From Stratiolaelaps scimitus (taxonomy: Eukaryota; Arthropoda; Arachnida; Mesostigmata; Laelapidae): a DNA stretch of 64,000 nucleotides. The translations under genes and the position numbers were made by a program. The stretch lies in the NCBI GenBank assembly GCA_019614645.1, contig JABWDB010000015.1, positions 2,232,001-2,296,000 of the forward strand, read 5' to 3'. The notes beneath the pieces are model-generated. The model worked only from the letters and a program-made list of their open reading frames with translations, ran no database searches and was not told the origin of the DNA. Position 1 is the first letter of the stretch. Each line of letters begins with the position of its first letter. Positions 51,398 to 63,300 of this stretch are shown piece by piece.

Positions 51398-54300
51398 GTA
51401 ACAATCAGAGAGGGGCACAGTAGTGTGGACTTAATATGGTTATAAAATACGAAATTGTTTGGAGTTTGACGAAAATGCTAGTAGTGAAAGCTATTTGAAA
51501 ACAAAAGAGAACTATACTATAATATGTCATCATTGTGTGAAGCTGCTGCCTTTAAAAATCGACTTCTCGCTCGTAATCCACGCCGAGTGGCTTCAGTTAA
51601 TAAAGATGTATTGATTTTATTCCCGTGACGATTATATTATTGTATGTGTGACATATATGGGAGCTTAAACATTGTAAAATTGCAGCTCCTTCAATAAGCC
51701 AATAAAGCTTCTTACCTGATAAGAGGTAACTCCATTATGTTATGTTACCGCGATCAGGCGCGGGTGACCCACAAATTGTGTCACTCGGCGCTTCGGTCAT
51801 CTTTGTCCTGACATATTCAAAGGCACAGTATATCGTACCGTCCGTCTCAAGTTGCCTTGCTCTCCCATTTTATTCTACGCTATAGGAGCCGCCAGATGGC
51901 ACAGGCGGTGGCTGTAACACCGGGCTCGTGGAGGAACTATCAACGATTCTCTCAACGCCCACGGACGCGTCAGATGCGGCTCTTCGGACGTTTGTCCTAT
52001 TGGCTACACAGCTGCGTAGCCACAAGCAGCTTGCGAGGTTGTTAAGCATTCTCGAGCACACTGCAAATGAAGGTAACGCAAACAGATCGCCCTCTGATGA
52101 AGGATCAGATACTGATTAACAATTACCTATTAATTAGCTACGTGCACAACGTCGTCCCGTATGGTTGACCCAGTTGGCTTGTATATCTACATGAATATAC
52201 CACTCGATCCAGCCCAGGATAGATCTATAGGGCAGAAAAGAGGTTGATAACTTGTTGATAACTTCGCATGCACAAATTCGGCTTGTCCGTCAACAATTAC
52301 ATGATGTCATCCAGTCTTGACGAACTTGCTACAATGCTAACGGCTCTAACCGTTACTGTTGATGCCTCAGCAACAAGTTGTCCGCACTTTGTAGCGTTTA
52401 TTGATTACAGCCTATGAATGTAAGGTTCCAGAGTCGCTAATATTATGCCTCGCATTCACTTATATATATATATATATATATATAACAAAGATAACACTAA
52501 CGCCTATTAGTGTTACCTTTGTTCCATTATACGTTTGCGTGATTCAACTATACAACTAAGTTGATTTATCGTAAGCTAGCCAATTTGTAAGCTGATGGTA
52601 TCGTATATGTCTGAAGCGACGTGTATTTCTGTCTCTGAACGCCTATTTCCATTACAGGAAAGGTCAACCCGCGCCAGGTGTGCGAAGCCGTCATGGGCGG
52701 GCTCGATTTTCAACACGCCGAATTCTGGGTGCAAACGTTGGGCCTAGTCGAGAGGCTTTTGCCGAAGCTCGACTACAAAGGTTGCAGGGATGTGCTGAAA
52801 TTAATCTTTGAAAAGGTATAGCATCCCGGCGCCGTCGAGGAAGAATCCCGAATGAAAGCGGCCCGCATAACCGTATCAGTACTGTCGACAACACTATTCG
52901 AAATGTCATAGGCCAGCTGTATCCGGTGTAATTATTGTATTGTTGGGGGGTTGCGCACTATTGACTCCTGCAGTGGCGAGAGTGTATTGAAAACAAGTGG
53001 CAGTCCAAATGAAATCAGTGCTTCCCGTTGAGTCCCCGATACCTCCACGGTATCCACGCTCGTCATATGTCGCTCGCGTCCTTAAACACCTCAACGTTAC
53101 TTGCTTTATTTGTCGGTCCACCTGTAGACTCAACAGATACCATCAACGGTGAATTTGTCCTGTATGCGACAACTGCAAGTGCTGGAGTCCGTCGCCGAGC
53201 TGCTCCTGGATAGGGACCAGGCACTTTGTCCGTCGTATCTGGTTCTTGACGATGTCCAGAAACGACTCGTCAATAAGGTACGAGCGCAGAAGGACGTCGA
53301 ACATCATGATCTTGCTTTGTCGCATAACTCTGTCTAATCCCGAAAATTTCCTTCATATTATCGTCTTGGCAAGCTAAGCGGATGATGAACATAGAGGCAA
53401 TGATTATCTGTATCTGTAACCGGTATTGCACGACACTCTCGTTTGAAATGAACTTTCATCGAATGAACTTCTGAATAGTCGTCTGTTCCGCTGTTAGCTT
53501 CCGGCCTGTCGGCTGCAGTTGTCTTGTAGATATATATATATATATATATATGTATACATACATATCAACTTATTCTGATCATCAGTAATGCTTGCCACAA
53601 TATATACAATAACAGAGGAAATCCAACATTTTCCAGAGGCACACTGTTATATAATAAAAATAATAATTATTAAACAAAATTCATTAATGTCAGAAGCTAA
53701 CCCCTGCTTCGGATTGTTTGGCACACCACTGTCGATTGCGTAGGACTGGCCACACTGGAAGATTGCGAGGCTCATATCATCATTTGTCGATAGTTTTCGA
53801 CCAGTGGCACAACTTGTCACCATCATTGGAAGGTACGTGAATGCAGCGATTTCAACGATTCTTCCAGTACAACGTCTTCTCATTAACCCCGGCGAAGAGA
53901 TATAGTTCGCCTGAGTATCAGCTACACACACACACACATACGGACGAACTGTGCTTGCTCTGCATAACCCTAGAATCGAGTCTCGCAGCAATGCTTCGGG
54001 AATGGGCCCAATAGGTCTTGGGAATAGGTGTGATTTGTAAACTCGTGGGGGGAGTTCATTCAGTTCCAGATGGGACCTGTCCCGCCGTATGCCTTCCTGT
54101 GCGTGTGTGTGTCAGCGTGTCTAAATTTTTCTGTATCGTTGTTGTTATTGTAATTACTACTTGTGTGCATTTCTTCTTTAGATCTCGCCTCGTCCCCGTT
54201 GTGGGGCATTCGGCTGCCAGCGGCTACTCGTGGCAAATTGATCGTGTCTACGCGAGATTCAGCCTCAAGGTAACACTGTGCGCCAAGACTGCTCACTCGC

Positions 54301-57300
54301 TCTTGCTCTCAGACGTATTCGAAAATGGCATAATACGCTTTTCGTTCCAGTATCATATTTGATATTCGCAATCTGCACAATCACGAAATCACCAATCGAG
54401 CCGATTGATCATCAGCGGGCCCGGTGGCCACTGAAGGGATCCTGACCACTAATCGCATAATCTGATTTCAATGTCACATCTGACAGGGTCAGCTGCCCTA
54501 CAGTTCGGAAGCTACTCGCAGTCAGACGAACTTACTGCGTTATGTATTGGCGCAACCGTATTCCCGAGAGATGGTCTGCGCGATGCTCGGCCTCAACAAG
54601 CAACAAAAACAGCGGTGCGTCGTCCTTGAGAAACAGCTCATCGAACTGATTGTGACTGCAATGCAGAGGTGTGTGCCCCGCAGCGAGTTTTCTTCTAATT
54701 CACTGTGAGATAACTGGAAATGTCCTGTTAATTATATGTTGCATATGTTCGTAAGAATATAAGAATAACAAGCAACCGTCTTCAAACGGCACAGAATCAC
54801 GTAAGTAGCGCGATTTTGGTAGCTACAATGTCTGTCTCCGCGGGGTGATGAGTTGTTTCAAGCAACACCGCGGGTACGTACTTCACCAATGCTGTACTGC
54901 ACGTATATATATATATATATTACATCTAAGGTTGCTTGGTCATTTTCAGGTCCGAGGTCGAGCCGCTCAACGCCGAATCTCTATGTCAATTTTGGCAGAA
55001 TATCAGCTCACAGCTTATATATTTCGTGCTGTTTCAATACATCTCATTCCCTGACCTGGTCAGTAACTGTGCCCTCATTGTGTGTTTCGCTAATAGCAGC
55101 AGTGTCTGTCATTGGTTTAGCTGCGAACTTTAAAAAGTGCATGTTCAAAAATTCCCTTGTTGTTGTTGTTTTTGTCATTGTCATCATCAATCGACACAAA
55201 GTCGTCGAAGATTACATTCAAACGTTCTTTCACAGCGGCTGGGCTGAATTCGACATTCGAGTCAACTCCTAATTAATACCAAAGACACTAAGTGTATAAC
55301 AGGACTCCTAATAATTATGTATCCGTTCAAGTCAGTTCGGCTGAAAGTAATACGCCCTTGCATTCGTGTGGGGTGACCGATTTATTCTGTCCCGCTGTTT
55401 ACCCACTTACCCCACACACTGCTGCAAATGAGGTTTTCAGCCGGCAAGCATTTCCTTGGTCTAATCGAACGCTTCTCGATTACTACCCGCCTTCGCGCAA
55501 TTTAGGTGATCGGTCTTCATACGCAATTGGCCGCCTCCCCCCTTCGGAAGGGACGTGATCAGCTGATGTGGGTCCTTCTGCAGTTCATCTCCGGTTCGAT
55601 ACAAAAAAATTCTCTCAATGATTTTTTGCCTGTGCTGCGCCTCTATGACCTGCTCTATCCGGAGTCCGAGCCTCTGCCGTTCCCCGATGTCACCGATCCT
55701 AGCTGCACACACAAGCTAGCTGTCACCTGCATATGGGTGCATCTCATGAAGAAGGTATAGGCAAATCGCGCAGCGGGCGGCTCATTCGAGCAGGCTGTGC
55801 TCAGACTTTTTGCTCGAGATGATTCGTGATCAAATGTGGCATACGTGTGATGACGATTTTTTGGTGGCGAATCCCGAAGAATCAGGCACGATCCAAGGAG
55901 TGGCCGTGGCCACCTGTTGCCTTGTGATTCAGTGCAGCGCGCACCCTTGCTCGTCGTACTTTGCAACTGTGTTTCGACCCAGCATAGAGAGAGAGAAAGA
56001 GAATGTGACATTGTTATTATTTGCTTAATTAGCCTGGTTAATTAGCTTCAGCCTGTAATGGACGAAGTGATCTTGTTCTGAGAACGTTGTCGATCTACTT
56101 CATCGGATCTGTTTAGGCTCAGGGCGAACGTGGCATGCAACGTCCCGTGCCGCAGGCCCTATCTGTTCACCTCGAGACGCTCCAGCAGGCACTATCTCAG
56201 CACCAAACATCGGATTATTGGACTTCGCTGCTATGCAATGCCTACTCGACGAATGTCGAATGCTTCTCCCGACCCATGGGCGTTCTTGTCGAAGCTATTC
56301 AGGGTAAGCTCTCGGACGATTCCGAGTGTTGCCCTCGCAACACTCCGAATGGCGCTGTTCGACGTCCAGTAGTTACACTGAATCGTCAGACAGCGCCGAA
56401 TCTTGGTCAGCATTTCTTGCCGAACTACACAATTTTGGGCTACGAGCGACTCGACAGTTTGTTCTCGTGCTCCCAAGCAGAGCAGAAAGCTATAACTCTG
56501 CTTTGGAATAGCAGCGAGCGCCTTACGATACTCATTTTCCAATATGTATTTGTATACCCCAAAAGGCATTATGTTGCCGGTATAAAACATATATTAACGT
56601 GACTTGAGCATTAAGCGAACGGCTTCGATTACTAACACTCGTTTCGACCTGTGATATAGGCAGCACTGGAGGGCACGCGACGGCGACACAGCCCCTATCT
56701 ATGGGCATGCTGGATTCGTTGACTGTTCACACCAAGATGTCACTGATTCACAATATCGTCACCCATTTTATGAAGGTTAGTAGCATTCTCGACATGTGCT
56801 TTCTCGACCTGTAGGGCTCGTGTGCATACGTTCAGCTCGCGTTGGTTGAACAGTGGGCGAAATTGATCTGTCAATTTGGCCAATTGACGATATTCCAAAC
56901 CTGCCGCGGCGCCGTGCGCGGAAAACCGAACTGAAGCCTGAGAAAGCCCGAATCATTTCGATTGTTCGCACATATTCCGACCCGCTATATGATAAAAAGC
57001 TGTCCTGTTCCGCCCGAGAAACAGCACAAATTAATTTGATATGACCACGGCGATATGTTGCGAGGCACTGTTCGTCTGATCTGATCTGCCAATACATTGA
57101 CGTTTCCGTGATATGCCATTTAAGGTTGCACCGACCCCGGCATCAAAGCAACTCAGCCAGAATCAACAAAACCAACCTCAGCAGATACTCTCGCCGGCGC
57201 TCGTTGAAACCTACTCCCGACTGCTGGTAAGTGTCTAATCCGTTCGTTCGTCATTCTGGCCATTTTGAACGAAACTTGAGATTGTCATTAATTTCGTGAG

Positions 57301-60300
57301 GAGACGAACTAAGCCCCTCTCACGAATTGGCCTGTTATTTAATGGACAAACCCTGGCGCAGGAGACGCACAACCGACACGCACACAGCCACACGCTGACC
57401 CGAGTGTCGATTGTGCTTGTCTATGCGTACAAACGCTTTCACCTAGCTGACAACCCGTGGCTCTCGCACGACTCTCGTCTGGCTGCGTTTCCGGGTGTGC
57501 GTCCGGGGGACCTGTTTCTTACGCTGCGAAGTTGCTCTACCCATTGATTAACCCCTTAAAGGCATCGAACTGCAGCTGGTCGACGGTTGCGCGCTAGCTA
57601 TTATTGAGTAGGAGTGAGTATACCGACGTGGTCGGAAATGATATGTAGCCATTGTGTGCGAGTGTCTACGTAGCTATTCCACAGTAACAACCCGTCTTAA
57701 CGTGTCTACACGCTGAACTGCAGGTGTACAATGAGATCGAGTCGCTCGGCATCAAGGGATTCATGTCCCATGTTTTGCCGCATGCGTTCCGCCAGCAGGC
57801 GTGGGCCATTCTTCATACACTTCTCGAGATGTTCTCCTACCGTCTGCACCATATTCAGCCACATTACAGGTTTGAAATGATTTCAACGCTATTGTAAACG
57901 CGAGACGGAGATCCACTGTGGGCTGTCTTGGCATAGGATTGCATTGCTAGTTTCCAGTAGAGAAATTGTCAAATTATTTAGTTAATTCGCTAGTATAGCT
58001 AATTTTTGTACGACGTACGTAAACTACGTCTGATTTGATTTTTATGAAAGGCGCGCACGTCGTAACATACTTATATAATGTCGATTTGTTTTTTTTTTTT
58101 CATTGCATTAACGTAAATCAATTCGGCACAATATCGGTCGCCCGTTCCAAAAGTGTAGTTTAAATTATCGCAGCGTAATCCACCGCACAGCACCGGGTGG
58201 CAGGTAACACAGTGACACCTATACTCGCGACCGGTTAATGCTGAATTGGTGGCAAAAAATGCATTCGTTAGTTAACTAAAAGAAATCGAGAAGTACGAAA
58301 CACGTCGACAGTAAATAAGCATAGTTATATACACGATATAAATAATATAGTTAATAATAAGAAGCACCACCAGATAATTGTCTCAAGGGGGCGAATCCGC
58401 CTATGGACCAGCCTGATATCATCGTTCCTCCGTTTCTCGGTTTATCTCCCACAGGATTCAACTGTTATCGCATCTGCACATGCTGGCCGCTGTGCCTCAA
58501 TCAAACCAGACACAGCTTCACGTTTGTATGGAGTCGACCGCACTGCGTCTGATCACGGGACTGGGCAGTGGAGAGGTGCGCGATCTAATCAAATGTCCCT
58601 GGGACAATATACATGATCCTATATACGTGTGACATAATCCCACGTGTGACATAATCCTATTCAGAGATATGATAGAAATTCTTGTCCTGGTGGGCCTATC
58701 GATGCCCGCGTCTGCTACCGTTGGATTCAATTTTTGGGCAGGATCCTTTTTCGGTCCCCTTTTTCGTAGTTCCCCCTCTTCGACGACAGCCGCTTGATTT
58801 TCCAGCAGCCGGTAGTGGTAGTAGTGGCAGTGGACCTGTGGAAGGGTGGAACTGTTGAACATCGTCAACAGTTCCAGAAGCAGAGAGGGGGGTGTGTGTG
58901 GTCACGGTGTTGACATGCATTCGCATGGTTACATTTCGCCTTTTAGAAAAGAAAAGTGGCGAGAGTCGTGACTTTTGTAGTATTCCCGAAATTAATTACT
59001 AGACGTCGTTAAACATTAGTCTCTGTGTGATTTGTGACCCGATGTCCCGAGCAGGTGCAGCCACAGCTTTCAAGGTTCCAGGCCGAGCCCAAGTCATTGC
59101 TTTCGTTGGACTCTGAGGAGCTCAACAAGGTCAGTATGGTCGACACAAGCGTCTTTATAATAACTTTCATGAATCGGTTTCAACAGAGGACAACACATAG
59201 GTGTGGGTAGGATACACTTGATATGGCTTGTCAAAATACGCTCACGGGTGTCCACTTCGCTGACGGTGGTCACCTGGTCAATTGTTCAATGTTATTAACT
59301 AGCACTTGTACACGCACAAGGACGATTTCCATAACGTCAATAACGAAAAGCAACGAAGAAGAACGATGATGCGAGTTCGCTGGTTGTACTCACGTGACAT
59401 TTTTGTTTCAAGAGGCTTTCCTTCTTTGTCTCGATGTCATCAAATATCTCCTTTCTGGAATATCAATTATTGCCTTTGTTGGGTTTAGTGAAATTGTGTC
59501 AGTTGTGTTTGCTTGACATTTCAGGCGTTGATATTGTCGCTGGCCAGGGCAATCCACGTAACTGGATCGGAAAGTCTGTCAACTGTATGGTGCAAGGTAC
59601 GCAACGGTACATGGGGACAGACCTCGACAAATCAACTGTCCGTCGTTCATTGAGCCTAGTGCTCCAGTGACTTGGGACCTGTAACGCTCATTAGTCAAAA
59701 TTGAATTTTCACTGTTTTTGTCAATACTCACAAGTGCACTATCCGAAGTTTCCGCGTTGAGTTACAACAAGACAAAAAACCCTATCGGAAGAGTGCGCTT
59801 TGAAAAAGTGTTCTTTACTGGTATACGAGAGACACCCGATGCGCGTATCTCATTAACGATACGTTTATGGATCTTATTTTAGGACCTCTTACAAGCTGCG
59901 TTGACTAACACTCCTCATAGCTGGAGCAGTTTAACCCTCGACTGCTTCCCAAGCTCACTCGCGGAGTTCCTCCGCGTGAATCAATCACAACGAGAAAACA
60001 AGGTGAATTATTAATTTTGATATATATGATGTATATATATATATATATATATATTACGTCAAGAAATATGTGTACGTCATAGGAAAGCATATTGGCAACG
60101 ACCGTAGTACAACCCGTCTTTTTCTTGAGAAACCATCTCTTAAGGTAATCGCTTCTGAATTTTATGCTGACTGCGAGCTGTTGTATAACGCTTAGGGACA
60201 TACACAGAGAAACCTATCCTTTCCCTATCGAATATGGCAAAAAATGCTGACCCGTACTAATTTTACTCTGCACTTCGTATTGTCTCCACACGCGCAAAAA

Positions 60301-63300
60301 AGGCCCAGCTGAAGCGGTCCGTTGAGGAGGAATATCGCAAATGGAAAACAATGTCAAATGAGAATGACATCGTGGCGCACTTCTCGCAGTCACCGAGTAC
60401 CAGCGGCCAAACCGGCGGGGGTGGAACTAGCCCCCATCTGTTCATATGCCTTTTATGGAAGATGCTTCTCGAAAATGATCGGATCTCGCCGCTGGCATAC
60501 AAGATCCTCGATCGTCTGGGGGCGCGTGCACTGTCCCTGCACGTTCGAACTTTCGCCGATTTCCTTGTCTATGAGGTTTGCACCTATGCAATACGATGTG
60601 TGTGTGTGTGTGCGCGCGCTTGTGTCGGTATTGCTTACCATGCGATACCATGGAAGGCAGACAGGCTGAGTTTTCGTTGGACAATCATTGATCGATTAAG
60701 ATTCGTAATTAGTCGAATGAGAACCATGACAGAAACGAAATTAATGCAAAAACCTTGAATTTTTCCTCTCCCAAAAGATATGCCAGCAATCGATAATGTT
60801 GCGCACATCCCGTATGCAAATAGCATGCTTTGAATCTCGCTCTGTGTTAGATGTCTGAGTTAGCGCCGGAGCACATCGGATATATCTGTGACTGTGGCTC
60901 GTACTCCGCAATTTCAGGTGTCCACATGTGGTCAGGATCAAATGCTCCTGAACAAGAGTATAGACGCTGTGAACGACCTCATCTGGAAGTGTTACGTTAT
61001 TCCCCTTGACAGATTAATTCTTACTCTCGCATTGAGGCCCTTCGAAGGCAACGAGCAGGTACAACTGCTGTTTATGGATAATATGAAATCAAAAGAACGA
61101 ACATTCATACGGTCAAGAAAATATGAACGTATATAGAAATACAATTGACAAAATTATATGAAAATCGTGAAAATAATTAGACAACAATTGAGTTATTAAT
61201 AGTAGAATAGCGTGAATAAGGCCAGATAACAGGGCTTCGACGTATTTAAGGTTTAACTCATAGTCAGTATGTAATCTATATCAATGACATACTGACGATG
61301 AGTTAAACCCTGAATACGTCGAAGCTCTATATACATATATATATATATTTATATAAATTTGAAGTTGCGGGGAACTCGCCTCTCATCATTGTTAAGAAAA
61401 TTCTGTTACCTATTTAAATGTATCACATTCAATTCTTCATTGTCACCTCAACTGTTGTCGATGTCGAAAATTCGTAACGCATTTATAATGTACCTAACGC
61501 CTAGCCTCGTTAACTTGGGGGGTGTACTTCGGCCTATTTTTGTTCATCCGCTTCTTCGGCTCCAACAGCAGGTGGGCTTCTTTATCATCCAGCGGCTTCT
61601 CATCAGCAACGGCGAGTTCAAGTCGCGCGTATATGACTTCGTCAAGGTGAGACTGTTGTCGAATTTGTCGAACACGGGTTACGTTATGCTTGGCCCGGCC
61701 CAACCCCTCCGTATCAGAGTCTATCCACTCATCCACAGCTGGACAAAAGAGTGTTTTTCTTGTATTGTAATGTGAGCGTTGTTTAGCTAGCGTTCGGATT
61801 CATATTCACTGATTGATGTCGTCCACAGGAAAATTCACCTGAGCACTGGACACAGTCGGACTGGCACGAGCGCCACCAGCAGTTCCAGCGGAAGTATCCT
61901 GAGAAATTCTACTGGGAAAATCTGCCCGATTCGAGCCAGCCGCATCATTATCTGCCGGTGTACTTCGGCAATATTTGTCTGAGATTTTTGCCGGTAAGTG
62001 TACGGCATGGGTCAGCATACCGATTCAGCGTACAAACATGCAAGCCACCTGAATTACTGGACTTGTTAGAAAGAGCTCCTCTCGAAATGTGTGAGAACAA
62101 CTGATATGGCCAAAGCAGGCAAAAGTGCAACAATAGGCGTTAGGGCGCGGCACGTGCACCTTACGGCAATCACGTTCCCTAACGAACAGGTTCCACAATA
62201 GGTGTTAGAATAGCTGAAACATATGAAGTAGAACAATAATGTTCCATATATAACAGCAAATTTCATATTTATTCAAACATACAACAATTAGGAATTATTT
62301 CTAGAGATTATTTGGCTGGGGGGATTAGTTGGGGACGGGGGCCGAGACCGACATTGTCCCGACGAAGGCGATGGCATTGCCTCTCTGCCTCTGCACAGCG
62401 AGGCACAGGCGTTGCAGGAGGAAAGGTCCTGCGCGCTTGTCCCCGGTGGCGCGGACATATATAATAATACTTCCATAAACTGACGACCTCATTTAACTGC
62501 CTCAAGTGTCTGCTCGAGCAGGCGAACTAACTACGGGTAGATTATTAGAGAGGACAACACACGTTCATGGGTTCATCCGAGTTTTTGACTGGCTATTGTG
62601 CGACTTCCTTTCAAATAGGTGATGGACATCGTTATCCACCGCCTGATTGAGCTACCGATGAACAGTTCAACGACGGTGTCTGTTGAGAGTCTGCTTGATC
62701 ATCTTGGGGTACTCTATCGTTTCCATGATCGTCCCCTCACCTACCTGTACAACACCCTGCATTACTACGAAAGCAAGGTATGTTTACGGGACCGCGCCCG
62801 CGATGCGCGTAGCTTCTACGAATCGGCTTCCTCTAACCGACGTCTGATGAGGAGCATTCAATTCGAATGAATGCAGGCAAATCTTATTATTATTATTATT
62901 ATTATCAATACGCTTCGTCCTCGTCGCCTCGGCGTATCCATTCCTCATCATCTTTGTCACTGTTTAGCTAGTCCATGAATAGTAGCCCATGAACCCCCTA
63001 AGACGAAGCGACCAAGTCATCGAATAGACGAAAATCAAAGCCAATAGTTCAATATCCAAGATTGCCGCAATTCACCTTCCGCCGCCGTTGTTCTCTGCCC
63101 ATCCCGAAAATTCAGCTTCGCGATCGGTTCGGTCTACGGATCAAGCTGGTGTCGGCGATCACCGTCCGGATGAACGAGTGCCCTCTGAGCGACTACTTCC
63201 GTCAGCTGATCACCCAGCAACAGCAGTCGCAGGAGCAACAGGCGAGGAGTGGCGGGGCCGGAGCGGGCCAAAATGCTTCGGTGCCGGCTGCTGTCATTCC

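Noticed and set aside
53647..53991. 114-codon open frame on the minus strand
   Set aside because: It lies opposite MED23 exon 5 and runs into intronic AT-rich DNA; the plus-strand exon explains the coding signal.
59434..59670. 78-codon plus-strand open frame over MED23 exon 16
   Set aside because: It is in a different phase from the exon, and the MED23 frame matches the family there.
61494..61736. 80-codon minus-strand open frame
   Set aside because: Shadow of MED23 exon 20 and its flanking introns.
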